Source: Thioalkalivibrio sp. (GTDB lineage Bacteria > Pseudomonadota > Gammaproteobacteria > Ectothiorhodospirales > Ectothiorhodospiraceae). From it: a stretch of DNA of 23,709 bases. This document shows positions 7,610 to 15,761 of this stretch, piece by piece (the stretch's first letter is position 1; each line of letters begins with the position of its first letter). Made by a program: the position numbers and the translations under genes. The stretch lies in assembly GCA_003555285.1 (NCBI GenBank), contig PWGH01000288.1:1-23709 (forward strand). Reading direction: 5' to 3'. The notes beneath the pieces were generated by a model, which made no database searches, was not told the origin of the DNA, and saw only the letters and a list, made by a program, of their open reading frames with translations.

Positions 7610-7626
7610 GCGCTACAGGGTAGCGC
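7610..7626 (-). other. Small perfect hairpin in the kinase leader
   Basis: GCGCTAC-CCT-GTAGCGC forms a 7-bp stem 32 nt before the kinase start. No U-run follows. It lies between the upstream small-RNA terminator and the kinase, so it may belong to the kinase leader or promoter region. Confidence 0.4.
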
Positions 7627-7678
7627 GAATCATTCCCATTAGGGCGTTGAGCCGCCCTGCCCTCGGGAAATTGCAGGC

Positions 7679-7707
7679 AAAAAAAAGCGCGGACCGAAGG
7701 CCGCGCT
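7679..7707 (-). terminator. Strong intrinsic terminator of the small RNA
   Basis: AGCGCGG and CCGCGCT form a 7-bp stem. One C-U mismatch and a C-G pair then close a UUCG tetraloop (7707-7686). Eight consecutive U (7686-7679) follow. It faces the kinase gene, and no protein gene precedes it on this strand, which is the main reason to propose an RNA gene. Confidence 0.9.
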
Positions 7708-7773
7708 AATAAACCACCAAAGGAGGATGGAGGAGTCACGCCGACCGTTGCGGGGGGGCAACGATCAACGTGT
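7679..7773 (-). ncRNA. Candidate trans-acting small RNA with C-rich and anti-SD loops
   Basis: A transcript of about 95 nt is predicted from a consensus -35, a -10 and a strong terminator. Stem-loop 1 (7772-7737) is a continuous 15-bp stem, CACGTTGATCGTTGC with GCAACGGTCGGCGTG (three G-U), closing a CCCCCC loop. Stem-loop 2 (7733-7714) pairs CCUCCA with UGGUGG (one U-U mismatch) and shows the loop UCCUCCUU, complementary to Shine-Dalgarno sequences and similar to the 16S rRNA tail. Stem-loop 3 is the terminator. C-rich and CCUCC loops are the seed regions of known sRNAs such as Xanthomonas sX13 and the Neisseria sibling sRNAs; I cannot say this is homologous. No good ORF is present on this strand. 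It lies between divergent ycbL and the kinase. Confidence 0.72.
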
Positions 7774-7777
7774 CACT

Positions 7778-7806
7778 ATTTTCTAATATACCCATTGTCC
7801 TGTCAA
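7778..7806 (-). promoter_or_regulatory. Sigma-70 promoter of the small RNA
   Basis: A perfect TTGACA (7806-7801) is followed after 17 nt by GAAAAT (7783-7778), which keeps the two key -10 bases. The start would be at about 7773-7771, right at the foot of stem-loop 1. A TATATT at 7790-7785 is too close to serve with this -35. Confidence 0.65.
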
Positions 7807-8051
7807 CACCTCCGGCGTCCTTATCCTTCGCGCACGGCACCCGAGTCGGGATTTGGCCCCGGACATGGCCCAAGACACTCGGCAAAGAAAACGTTCTGAG
7901 ACAGTCGGGGCGAAAAAACCCGACAAAAGGACAGGGAAATACCAGCGACGCGGGACACGGCGAATGGGGTGGAGGCCGATCCGGCCCTCTGCAACAATGG
8001 CCTCCTCCGCGGCCTGTCCTGAAGGGCCGCCCCTACCCCGGGAACACGCTC

Positions 8052-8711
8052 ATGCTCGGATTCCTCACCCTCCCCGTGACCGCCTTCGAACAGAATGCGA
8101 CGCTGATCTGGTGCGAGGAGACCCGCGAGGCCGCGTGGGTCGATCCCGGCGGCTCGCCGGAACGGCTGCTGCTCGCGGCCCAGGAAAAGGAACTGGATCT
8201 GCGCCAGATCCTGCTGACCCACGGCCACCTCGATCATGTCGGTGGTGCCCGTGCGCTGGCGGATCAGGCCAGGATTCCGATCATCGGCCCGGCCGAGGGC
8301 GATCGGGTCTGGCTGGAACAGCTGCCGATGCAATCCCAGATGTTTGGCGCACCGCGGGTCGAGCCCTTTCTGCCCGACCGCTGGCTCGCCGATGGCGAAC
8401 AGGTGCACGTGGGCCAGGCGGCGCTGGATGTCTACCACTGCCCCGGCCATACGCCGGGGCACGTGATCTTTCATCACCCTGAGAGCCGCCTGGCCCTGGT
8501 CGGCGACGTGCTGTTTGCCGGAAGTATCGGCCGCACCGACTTTCCGATGGGCAACCACCAGGATCTGCTGACCGCCATCGCCCGCAAGTTGTGGCCCCTG
8601 GGGGACGACACCCGCTTCATCCCCGGCCACGGCCCGATGTCCACCTTCGGCGAAGAACGCCGGAACAACCCCTTCGTGAACGACCGGGCCCTGGCTGCCG
8701 CAGGCCTGTAA
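8052..8711 (+). CDS. ycbL: Metallo-beta-lactamase-fold hydrolase YcbL
   Basis: The protein has 219 residues and is very similar in pattern to E. coli YcbL, a short glyoxalase II-like enzyme (hydroxyacylglutathione hydrolase type) in the cytoplasm. Visible motifs are VTAFEQNATLIWCEET at the N-terminus, the zinc motif THGHLDHVGG (H57, H59, D61, H62), CPGHTPGHVIF, VGDVLFAGSIGRTDFP and FIPGHGPMSTFGEER. It lacks the long C-terminal domain of true GloB. The ATG at 8052 is the family start; GGGA 8 nt upstream is a weak ribosome binding site. The frame stays open upstream, but that part has no family resemblance. The gene is monocistronic, diverging from the small RNA and converging with htpX. The physiological substrate is not known from sequence. 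Confidence 0.93.
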   Translation: MLGFLTLPVTAFEQNATLIWCEETREAAWVDPGGSPERLLLAAQEKELDLRQILLTHGHLDHVGGARALADQARIPIIGPAEGDRVWLEQLPMQSQMFGAPRVEPFLPDRWLADGEQVHVGQAALDVYHCPGHTPGHVIFHHPESRLALVGDVLFAGSIGRTDFPMGNHQDLLTAIARKLWPLGDDTRFIPGHGPMSTFGEERRNNPFVNDRALAAAGL

Positions 8712-8769
8712 CCTCCGCTCCAACGTGCTCCTGAGCCTCCAGCCACAGGGTGGGTGGGTGGCCGTGCCC

Positions 8770-8879
8770 GAGCCGTGCGGGGTATGCCCGGTCCGGACAC
8801 GCTCAAGTCGTCCATGAGCGCTCGGAGATGGCCATCCATGGCCATCTACGGTCCGGACCGGGCATACCCCACACGGCTC
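8770..8879. repeat. Large inverted-repeat element between ycbL and htpX
   Basis: Two 29-nt arms (8770-8798 and 8851-8879) are complementary at 28 of 29 positions. The 52-nt interior holds two further hairpins: GCTCA/TGAGC (8801-8819) and AGATGGCCAT/ATGGCCATCT (8826-8847, 2-nt loop). The whole can fold as a three-way cruciform or RNA cloverleaf. It sits between convergent genes without a U-run on either side. It may be a mobile palindromic element of the REP/MITE kind or a bidirectional transcription barrier. Confidence 0.85.
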
Positions 8880-8946
8880 TTCAGCGCTTTGCGAAAGGTC
8901 AAGATCAAGCGTGAGCGGCGCTTCACCCACTCTACAACTCAACGAC

Positions 8947-9834
8947 TCAGTGCATCGCCTTCAGGGCCATGATGCGTTCCTCGAGCGGCGGGTGGGTCAT
9001 GAACAGGCGCTTCAGGCCGGTCGGTACACCGCCGCGGATCCCGAAGGCTGCCATCTGATCGGGCATGTCCACCGGGCGGCCGGAGGCGCGTGCCAGGGCC
9101 TCCAGTGCGCCGATCATCTTGTCGCGGCCGGCGAGGTTCGCACCGGCTCGGTCGGCCCGAAACTCCCGCTGGCGCGAGAACCACATCACGATGATCGACG
9201 CCAGGATTCCGAGCAGGATCTCGGCGACGATGGTCGCGATCCAGAACCCCGGTCCGTGGCCGCGCTCGTTCTTGAATACCACGCGATCGACGAAATGGCC
9301 GATGATCCGCGCCAGGAAGATCACGAAGGTGTTCACCACGCCCTGGATCAGGGCGAGGGTCACCATGTCGCCGTTCGCGACGTGCCCGATCTCATGCCCC
9401 AGCACGGCCTCGACCTCGCCCTGCGACATGCTGCGCATCAGCCCGGTGCTCACGGCCACCAGCGCATTGTTGCGGTTCATGCCGGTGGCAAAGGCATTCG
9501 GATCCGGAGCGTCGTAGATGCCGACCTCCGGCATGCCGATCTTGGCGATCCGCGCCTGACGCTGGACCGTCTCGAGCAACCACTGTTCGGTGGCGTTGCG
9601 CGGGGTCTCGATCACATGGACCTTCATCGTCTTCTTGGCCATCCACTTGGAGATGGCGAGCGAGATGAACGCGCCGCCGAAGCCGAACACCGCGGCGAAG
9701 ATCAGCAGCGCATTGAGATTCAGCCCGACGCCCTGCTCATCGAGGATGCGTTCCACGCCGAGGATGCGCAACGTGATGCTGAGCACCACGATGATCGCAA
9801 GGTTCGTTCCCAAGAACAGCATGATCCGTTTCAT
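8947..9834 (-). CDS. htpX: Membrane zinc protease HtpX
   Basis: The protein has 295 residues, the usual HtpX length (M48B). This inner-membrane metalloprotease degrades misfolded membrane proteins in concert with FtsH. The start [20 protein letters not shown] is the family N-terminal TM, with a second TM near 42-62. The zinc motif is HEIGH at 147-151. Two more hydrophobic segments follow (about 155-182 and 198-219), with the third ligand E224 in [13 protein letters not shown]. It ends [16 protein letters not shown], as in E. coli. GGAG lies 5 nt before the ATG. A heat-shock promoter lies at 9923-9898. Its 3' end converges with ycbL across the inverted-repeat element. Confidence 0.97.
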   Translation of the reverse strand: MKRIMLFLGTNLAIIVVLSITLRILGVERILDEQGVGLNLNALLIFAAVFGFGGAFISLAISKWMAKKTMKVHVIETPRNATEQWLLETVQRQARIAKIGMPEVGIYDAPDPNAFATGMNRNNALVAVSTGLMRSMSQGEVEAVLGHEIGHVANGDMVTLALIQGVVNTFVIFLARIIGHFVDRVVFKNERGHGPGFWIATIVAEILLGILASIIVMWFSRQREFRADRAGANLAGRDKMIGALEALARASGRPVDMPDQMAAFGIRGGVPTGLKRLFMTHPPLEERIMALKAMH

Positions 9835-9897
9835 CGTGACTCCGAAGGCTCCGTGAGCAAGGGTTGATCGAGGCCCGCCGGCGGGGCCTCCACTATG

Positions 9898-9923
9898 ATG
9901 GGGCCGGACAGCGCAAATTCAAG
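9898..9923 (-). promoter_or_regulatory. Sigma-32 (heat-shock) promoter of htpX
   Basis: The minus strand reads CTTGAAT, 13 nt, then CCCCATCAT, against the consensus CTTGAAA-N11-16-CCCCATNT. The start would be near 9890. The roughly 55-nt leader contains a GAGGCCC/GGGCCTC hairpin (9870-9890). Confidence 0.7.
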
Positions 9924-10038
9924 CACTCGGCACCGATTCATGGTTGGCATGGAAGGTCCAGGATCCGGGGAGCCTCTGAATCGGAACCGAGGCCGGGTCA
10001 GGCCGTAGATGCAGGTCAGGCCCGGGCCGGAATCCGGC

Positions 10039-12291
10039 TCAGGGCTGGACCTCCAGGCGGTCCACCTTCTGGTAGCCGCGCGGCAGCCGGTGCCCCCGGC
10101 GCCCACGCTCGGCCTGGTAGTCCGACCACTCCGCCGGTGCCATCCCCTTGAACCGACGCCCGGCATGAACCAGCAGGGTCGCCCCCGCGGGCAGCACGGC
10201 CAGCGCGAGCACCCGCTCGAGCCCGCCCTTCAGACGGCCCGAGGGGATGCCGATGATCCGATTTCCCTTGCCGCGAGCCATCTCCGGCCACTCGCGCGCG
10301 GGCACGATCAACAGGTAGCCGTCCGTGGTGACCAGCGCGATGCGGTCCTGCTCCACGTCCAGGATCCGCTGCGGCGTGAGCACCTGTGCACCGGACGGCA
10401 CACTGAGCACCGTCTTGCCCGCCTTCTGGCGACTGTAGAGATCGCCCAGGCGCGCGATGAAGCCGTAGCCGTGATCGGTGGCGAGCGCCCAGCGCTCCTC
10501 CGGTGGCCCGGAGAGCAGGCCCACGAAGCGGCCGCCATCGGCGGCGGTCACGCGCCCGGACAAGGGCTCGCCCTGGCCGCGCGCCGAGGGCAACGTGTGG
10601 GCGGCCAGCGTATACGCGCGGCCGGTGGAGTCGAGGAAGGCCACCGGCTGATTGCTGCGGGTCGCGAGGGCGGCCAGAAAGCCATCGCCGGCCTTGTAGC
10701 TCAACGCGCCGGCATCGACATCATGCCCCTTGGCCGCGCGAACCCAGCCCATTTTCGACAGCACGACGGTCAACGGCTCGGTCGGCACCAGCGCGCTCTG
10801 ATCCAGCGCCTGCGCCGCGGCGCGCTCGACCAGCGGCGAACGCCGGTCGTCGCCGAAGGTTTCGGCATCGGCCCGAATCTCGTCGGCGACCTGGCGCTTC
10901 AGCCGTTTCTCCGAGGCCAGCACCTGCTCGAGCTGCGCGCGTTCGGCCGCCAGCGCATCCTGCTCGCCGCGGATCTTCATTTCCTCGAGCTTCGCGAGGT
11001 GGCGCAGCTTCAGCTCGAGGATCGCCTCGGCCTGGATGTCGGTCAGCCCGAAATGCGCCATCAGCACCGGCTTGGGGCGGTCGTTCTCCCGAATGATGCG
11101 GATCACCTCGTCGATGTTCAGGTAGGCGATCAGCAGGCCGTCGAGCACGTGCAGCCGGGCCAACACCTTGTCCAGGCGCCACTGCAGGCGCCGGCGCACG
11201 GTCTCGACGCGAAAGCCGAGCCACTCGGTCAGCAGGGTGTGCAGGTCCTTGACCCGCGGTCGGCCGTCGAGGCCGATCAGGTTCATGTTCACCCGATAGC
11301 TCTTCTCGAGGTCGGTGGTGGCGAACAGGTGCGCCATCAGCGCCTCGACGTCGATGCGCTGGCTGCGCGGCGTGATCACCAGCCGGGTCGGGTGCTCGTG
11401 GTCGGATTCATCGCGCAGGTCCTCGACCATCGGCAGCTTCTTCGCATTGATCTGCGCGGCGATCTGCTCCAGCACCCGCGAGCCGGAGGCCTGGTAGGGC
11501 AAGGCGGTGACGACGATGTCGCCGTTCTCGCGTTCCCAGCGGGCGCGGGCGCGCACCGAGCCGTGCCCGCTCGCGTACAGCTTGCGCAGGTCCTCGCGCG
11601 AGGTGATCACTTCGGCTTCGCTAGGAAAATCCGGACCCAGAACGTGTTCCAGCAGCGCATCGAGCGTCGCCCCGGGGTTCTCCAGCAGGTGCACGCAGGC
11701 CGCCGCCACCTCGCGCAGGTTGTGCGGCAGCAGGTCGGTGGCCATGCCCACCGCGATGCCGGTGGCGCCGTTCAACAGCACGTTCGGCAGCCGCGCCGGC
11801 AGCACCTTCGGCTCCTCCAGGGTGCCGTCGAAATTGGGCACCCAGTCCGCGGTGCCCTGATCCAGCTCGGTTAGCAGCACTTGTGCATAGCGCGACAGTC
11901 GGGACTCGGTGTAGCGCATCGCCGCGAAGCTTTTCGGATCGTCGGTCGAGCCCCAGTTGCCCTGCCCGTCGACGAAGGGATAACGGTAGGAAAACGGCTG
12001 CGCCATCAGCACCATCGCCTCGTAGCAGGCGCTGTCGCCGTGCGGATGAAACTTGCCCAGCACGTCGCCGACGGTGCGCGCGGACTTCTTGTGCTTGGAG
12101 GTCGCCGACAACCCGAGCTCGCTCATCGCATAGATGATGCGTCGTTGCACCGGCTTCAGGCCGTCGCCGATATGCGGCAAGGCCCGATCCAGGATCACGT
12201 ACATGGAATAGTCCAGGTACGCTTTCTCGGTGAAGTCCTTCAGCGGCAGACGCTCGGCGTCGGCGAAATCGAGCATCAGGTTCTCGGCCAT
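10039..12291 (-). CDS. parC: DNA topoisomerase IV subunit A
   Basis: The protein has 750 residues (E. coli ParC has 752). With ParE it decatenates daughter chromosomes. The N-terminal start [20 protein letters not shown] is ParC-like rather than GyrA-like, and there is no GyrA box in the C-terminal domain. The catalytic tyrosine is Y127 in [10 protein letters not shown]. The quinolone region reads [12 protein letters not shown] with Ser and Glu at the usual resistance positions (S87, E91), so it looks wild type. The frame stays open for 222 codons beyond the ATG at 12291, but that part is antisense to cls and repeat DNA. The ATG has GAGG about 12 nt upstream, a loose spacing. parE is not adjacent. 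It diverges from cls across a repeat-bearing gap. Confidence 0.97.
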   Translation of the reverse strand: MAENLMLDFADAERLPLKDFTEKAYLDYSMYVILDRALPHIGDGLKPVQRRIIYAMSELGLSATSKHKKSARTVGDVLGKFHPHGDSACYEAMVLMAQPFSYRYPFVDGQGNWGSTDDPKSFAAMRYTESRLSRYAQVLLTELDQGTADWVPNFDGTLEEPKVLPARLPNVLLNGATGIAVGMATDLLPHNLREVAAACVHLLENPGATLDALLEHVLGPDFPSEAEVITSREDLRKLYASGHGSVRARARWERENGDIVVTALPYQASGSRVLEQIAAQINAKKLPMVEDLRDESDHEHPTRLVITPRSQRIDVEALMAHLFATTDLEKSYRVNMNLIGLDGRPRVKDLHTLLTEWLGFRVETVRRRLQWRLDKVLARLHVLDGLLIAYLNIDEVIRIIRENDRPKPVLMAHFGLTDIQAEAILELKLRHLAKLEEMKIRGEQDALAAERAQLEQVLASEKRLKRQVADEIRADAETFGDDRRSPLVERAAAQALDQSALVPTEPLTVVLSKMGWVRAAKGHDVDAGALSYKAGDGFLAALATRSNQPVAFLDSTGRAYTLAAHTLPSARGQGEPLSGRVTAADGGRFVGLLSGPPEERWALATDHGYGFIARLGDLYSRQKAGKTVLSVPSGAQVLTPQRILDVEQDRIALVTTDGYLLIVPAREWPEMARGKGNRIIGIPSGRLKGGLERVLALAVLPAGATLLVHAGRRFKGMAPAEWSDYQAERGRRGHRLPRGYQKVDRLEVQP

Positions 12292-12355
12292 GGGGTGCGA
12301 CGTCCTCGTACGGGGAAAGGTTTTAGGGTCAGCAGCCGTTGGGCTTGGCACCTGC

Positions 12356-12463
12356 GTTGGCCCGGCGACCGTTGGCCCGGCCCCTGTGTGGACTCGGCCG
12401 CGGTTTGCCCAGCGACCGTTTTGCGCAGCGACCGTTGGCCCGGCGATTGTTTGCCCGGCATCG
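12356..12463. repeat. Degenerate 15-16 nt repeat array between parC and cls
   Basis: Six related units have consensus GTTGGCCCGGCGACC: 12356-12370, 12371-12385, 12403-12417, 12418-12433 (16 nt), 12434-12448 and 12449-12463. A 17-nt diverged piece separates units 2 and 3. The units are head to tail and imperfect, without CRISPR-type spacers. The array fills most of the 238-nt gap where both divergent promoters must lie. Confidence 0.8.
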
Positions 12464-12529
12464 GGCCCCGCCGTACTGTAGCCACTCTTGGCGCACCACG
12501 CCATCGACGTCCGGCCACGGAGGCTGACC

Positions 12530-13957
12530 TTGGATCTGGAGACGGGCTGGATCGCCAGTGCCATCGCCGCGGCCGTGCTCCTGCTGGCCATCGCAAGTAC
12601 GGTGCATGCGCTGCTGCATCGCCGTGAGACCGGTGCCACCATCGCCTGGGTCGGCCTGATCGTGCTGCTGCCGCTGGGCGGCTCGGTGTTGTATTGGTTG
12701 TTTGGCATCAATCGGATCCGGCGCCGGGCGCGTTCGCTGCGCGAGGGCCACATGCCGACCTCCCCGGAACGCCCGAGTCCGGCAGTCGATCCCGACCTTC
12801 GCCGCCGCTGGCGCGGCCTGCTCGGTTCGGGGGATGCCCTGAGCCCCTTCCCGACCCGCAGCGGCAACCGCGTCACGCCGCTGTTCGACGGCGACCAGGC
12901 CTTTGCCGCGATGCTGCAGGCGATCGATGGCGCGCAGTCGCACATCGTGCTGGCCACCTACATCTTCGACAGCGATCGGGTCGGTCGGCATTTCGCCGAG
13001 CGCCTGCGGGCGGCACGCGAACGTGGTGTGGCGATCCGGGTCCTGATCGACGGCATGGGCGCGCGCTACAGCCGCCGCAGCATGATTACCCAGCTGCGCC
13101 GCCTGGACGTGCGCTGCGCGGCCTTCCTGCCCGTGGTGATGCCGCGCAGCCTGGTTGCCTTCAATCTGCGCAATCACCGCAAGCTGTTGGTGACCGACGG
13201 GGTGATGGCCTTCACCGGCGGCATGAACATCCGGCGCGGACATTGTCGGAGCGATCCGGGCCGGCACCCGGTCCAGGACCTGCATTTCCAGATCGAGGGG
13301 CCCGTGGTGGAACAGCTGCAGCGGGTCTTCCACGAGGACTGGGCCTTCAGTACCGGAGAGGCACTTCCGGAAGCCGACTGGATCCCGGCCGAGCCGGCCG
13401 CTTGCGGAACCGCGGTCTGCCGAGGGCTACCGGACGGGCCGGACGAGGACTTCGAGGTGCTGCCGTTCACTCTGATGGCGGCTCTGGCAGAGGCCCGTGA
13501 GCAGGTGACCGTGGTCACGCCCTACTTCCTTCCCGACGTCGGCCTGCTCAGTGCCCTGAAGACCACCGCCTTGCGCGGGGTGCAGGTCGATCTGCTGCTG
13601 CCCGCGCGCAGCAACCTGCGCTTCGTCGACTGGGCGAGCAACCCGCTGCATGAGGAACTGGTGGAACGTGGCTGCCGGATCTGGCTGACACCACCGCCGT
13701 TCAACCACAGCAAATTGATGGTGATCGATACCGGCTGGGTGTTGTTCGGCTCCGCCAACTGGGATCCGCGCAGCCTGCGCCTGAACTTCGAGTTCAACCT
13801 GGAATGCTACGACGGCGACCTCGGCCGGGATCTGACCGGCTGGACCGAGGCGTTGTGCCGGCGTTCGCACCGGTTGACCCTCTCCGAGGTTCGAGCGCGG
13901 TCGGTCGCCTCACGGCTGCGCGATGGCGCGGCACGCTTGCTGACGCCGTACCTGTAA
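12530..13957 (+). CDS. cls: Cardiolipin synthase (phospholipase D family)
   Basis: From the TTG at 12530 the protein has 475 residues, with GGAGG 6 nt before the start. A more upstream TTG at 12488 lacks such a site. Two TM segments at about 6-30 and 35-60, the latter inside a PLDc_N-type region ([18 protein letters not shown]), anchor it in the inner membrane. Two HKD catalytic motifs are intact: H216-K218-D223 in NHRKLLVTD and H393-K395-D400 in NHSKLMVID, followed by [18 protein letters not shown]. This is the bacterial Cls architecture, which makes cardiolipin from phosphatidylglycerol. The exact class (ClsA-like) is inferred from the PLDc_N and two-TM start. It is divergent from parC. Confidence 0.92.
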   Translation: MDLETGWIASAIAAAVLLLAIASTVHALLHRRETGATIAWVGLIVLLPLGGSVLYWLFGINRIRRRARSLREGHMPTSPERPSPAVDPDLRRRWRGLLGSGDALSPFPTRSGNRVTPLFDGDQAFAAMLQAIDGAQSHIVLATYIFDSDRVGRHFAERLRAARERGVAIRVLIDGMGARYSRRSMITQLRRLDVRCAAFLPVVMPRSLVAFNLRNHRKLLVTDGVMAFTGGMNIRRGHCRSDPGRHPVQDLHFQIEGPVVEQLQRVFHEDWAFSTGEALPEADWIPAEPAACGTAVCRGLPDGPDEDFEVLPFTLMAALAEAREQVTVVTPYFLPDVGLLSALKTTALRGVQVDLLLPARSNLRFVDWASNPLHEELVERGCRIWLTPPPFNHSKLMVIDTGWVLFGSANWDPRSLRLNFEFNLECYDGDLGRDLTGWTEALCRRSHRLTLSEVRARSVASRLRDGAARLLTPYL

Positions 13958-14112
13958 TGGCGTACACCGGAGCGGCGGAATTGGCGGGGCTATCCGGCTG
14001 AAATCGCGTTTGGGAACCGAAGGCGATAGGCTTCACGGATGCCAATGAACCGAATCCGTCCCCGGACCCCCTCATTCCGTTGTTGCGGCCCTTGTTGCCG
14101 GCACGGGCGACC

Positions 14113-14940
14113 ATGATCTTCGACTTCTTCCAACGCAAGCCACTGCTCGAGGAAACGACTCGCCAGTGGCTGCATGCGGTCTTCGCCTGGGCGCTGCGTC
14201 ATCAGGGCGAGGAGATCTTCTTCAGTGCGACCGATCTGGTGCTGCCGACACCGGAGCACTTCCCCGGTCGGGCGACCAGCGTGCACGAAATGGCCCAACT
14301 GATGTTCGAGTCCGTGCGCGAACATGCCGGCCTGCATCATTGGCCGTGCCAGCTGGTGGAACCCGGTGCGCTGGCGCCGCAGCCGTATCCGCCACAGCCG
14401 GTGGCACCACCCGTCCGCCAACCGCATCGGCCCGGCGCGGCGCTGACCGCCACCGGAACGCCGGCCCTGTTCACCTACCCGCCGGAGCTGGTGAATAACC
14501 CGGAGGCGCTGATTGCGAGCTTCGCGCGGGCCTTTGCCCACCACCTCGCCGCCGCCGCGCCGGAGGCACCACCCGGCGGGCAGGAGAACTGGGGGCATGT
14601 CACGGAGTTGGTCGGGGTGTTCCTGGGTTTCGGGCTGATGTTCGCGAACACCGCCTTCACGGTGCGCGTGAACTCCTGCGGAGCCTGCCAGGGACCGGCC
14701 GCGGAACGCGAAGGATTTTTGTCGCAAGCCGACCTGACCTATGCCCTGGCCTTGTTCTGCCGCCTGAAGAAGATCCCACCCGCCCACGTACGCCGTCACC
14801 TGAAGTCCACGCTGAGGCCGTTCTTCCGGCGCGCCCTGCGCGAGATCGACCGCCACCCGGAGGATCTGGCGCGGGTGTCCGGCGCGGCCACAGCCGCCGC
14901 ACAGCCGGCCCCCTTCGGCGGCTTCACCCAGCCGTTCTGA
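14113..14940 (+). CDS. Protein of unknown function, possible conserved family
   Basis: The protein has 275 residues starting MIFDFFQRKPLLEE. I do not recognise a named domain. Visible are a globular N-terminal part with EEIFFSATDLVLPTPEHFP, a Pro/Gln/Val-rich linker (about 85-110), and a hydrophobic GVFLGFGLMFANTAF segment (168-182) preceded by HVTE. A CGACQG cysteine pair (189-194) and a basic helical part follow. The N-terminal half and the HVTELVGVFLGFG segment loosely recall metallopeptidase-like families, but there is no HExxH motif, so no activity is claimed. It has no signal peptide and no clear ribosome binding site, so the start is provisional. It lies 155 nt after cls on the same strand and converges with the cytochrome gene. 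Confidence 0.7.
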   Translation: MIFDFFQRKPLLEETTRQWLHAVFAWALRHQGEEIFFSATDLVLPTPEHFPGRATSVHEMAQLMFESVREHAGLHHWPCQLVEPGALAPQPYPPQPVAPPVRQPHRPGAALTATGTPALFTYPPELVNNPEALIASFARAFAHHLAAAAPEAPPGGQENWGHVTELVGVFLGFGLMFANTAFTVRVNSCGACQGPAAEREGFLSQADLTYALALFCRLKKIPPAHVRRHLKSTLRPFFRRALREIDRHPEDLARVSGAATAAAQPAPFGGFTQPF

Positions 14941-14962
14941 CCAGGGAACGCCTACCAGGAAA

Positions 14963-14994
14963 GCGCTGTAAAGGGATCAGGGCCTTCACAGCGC
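14963..14994. terminator. Hairpin between convergent genes
   Basis: GCGCTGTAAAGG and CCTTCACAGCGC pair at 11 of 12 positions around an 8-nt loop, midway between the ends of the unknown gene (+) and the cytochrome gene (-). No U-run is present on either side, so it is a bidirectional terminator candidate only. Confidence 0.5.
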
Positions 14995-15019
14995 ACGCTG
15001 CACGCTCACCAAGGGGGCA

Positions 15020-15487
15020 TCAAGGTGCTTCGTAATTCGCATCGTAGACCAGCCAGGCCGCGTAGACCTCGTCCGGCCAATGGCTCTGGAACCAGGCGAT
15101 CACCGCGTCGATCTCGGCCTCAGAGAGCGTCCCCTCAAAGGCCGGCATGTCGCCATGCGCCGGGTCCGAACCCTCGCGAATCTGCTGGCGCAGCTGCCAC
15201 AAGGGATGATGCCAGGCATGGGCCGTGCCGTTGAGCGCCGGCGCCGGCCAGCGACCATCCGGCAGCCGGCGGTACCAGGCCTCCGCACCTTCGGCCTGAG
15301 CGCCATGACAGGCTGCGCACTCGCGCGCGAACACCGGCGCACCTCGGGCAACCTGCTCAACGCTGTACCAGCGCCCCGTCTGCGGATCCTGCCGTTCCGC
15401 CTCGCGCGGCGCCTCCCCGCAACCGGCCAAGGCAACCACGGCCACCAGCGCAGCGAAGCACCCAAAAATCCTGCTGCAACGCATCAT
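15020..15487 (-). CDS. Lipoprotein c-type cytochrome, single heme
   Basis: The protein has 155 residues from the first of two adjacent ATG codons, with GGGGAG 6 nt upstream. A lipoprotein signal ends in LAGC (lipid-modified C23), so the mature protein is membrane-anchored, facing the periplasm. One heme-binding motif CAACH (57-61) lies in VFARECAACHGAQAEG, and the likely axial methionine is M114 in GDMPAFEG. The region FEGTLSEAEIDAVIAWFQSHWP matches the last helix of class I cytochromes. It is probably an electron carrier or accessory cytochrome. No oxidase or dehydrogenase gene is next to it, so its partner cannot be named. It is divergent from the LysM gene. Confidence 0.92.
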   Translation of the reverse strand: MMRCSRIFGCFAALVAVVALAGCGEAPREAERQDPQTGRWYSVEQVARGAPVFARECAACHGAQAEGAEAWYRRLPDGRWPAPALNGTAHAWHHPLWQLRQQIREGSDPAHGDMPAFEGTLSEAEIDAVIAWFQSHWPDEVYAAWLVYDANYEAP

Positions 15488-15571
15488 CAACGACTCCCCA
15501 AATAGCCCGGCCAAAGAGCCCGGGTTGTGATTCGGCCATCCTTACGAGCAGCGGATCGAGACCTGGATCAA

Positions 15572-15585
15572 ATTCCGGTCGGAAT
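15572..15585. promoter_or_regulatory. 14-nt palindrome between divergent cytochrome and LysM genes
   Basis: ATTCCG-GT-CGGAAT is a perfect inverted repeat. It lies 85 nt upstream of the cytochrome start and 177 nt upstream of the LysM start, in a position to act as an operator for either gene. The binding protein is unknown. Confidence 0.35.
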
Positions 15586-15761
15586 CTTCACCCCTTGTGC
15601 TGTCGTTGACTACACTCCGGAATACGCGGATGCCCTGTTGCATCCTCACCTCTGTAGCACTCGTTCTCAAATACCGACATGGACGCCGTCGAAATGAAAT
15701 GACCGGCCACCTTGAACCCGTGGCCCATCCGGCCTCAGGCCCCCAATCCAAGGAGACCTCC

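Noticed and set aside
7727..7786. Small plus-strand ORF (ATG after AAAGGAGG) across the sRNA locus
   Set aside because: The ATG directly abuts the purine run with no spacing, and the minus strand shows promoter, hairpins and terminator that explain the same bases better.
12356..12463. Possible CRISPR array
   Set aside because: Units are adjacent, 15-16 nt and degenerate, without spacers or cas genes.
12292..12957. 222-codon open extension upstream of parC on the minus strand
   Set aside because: It is antisense to cls and reads through the repeat array; ParC homology and length fit the start at 12291.
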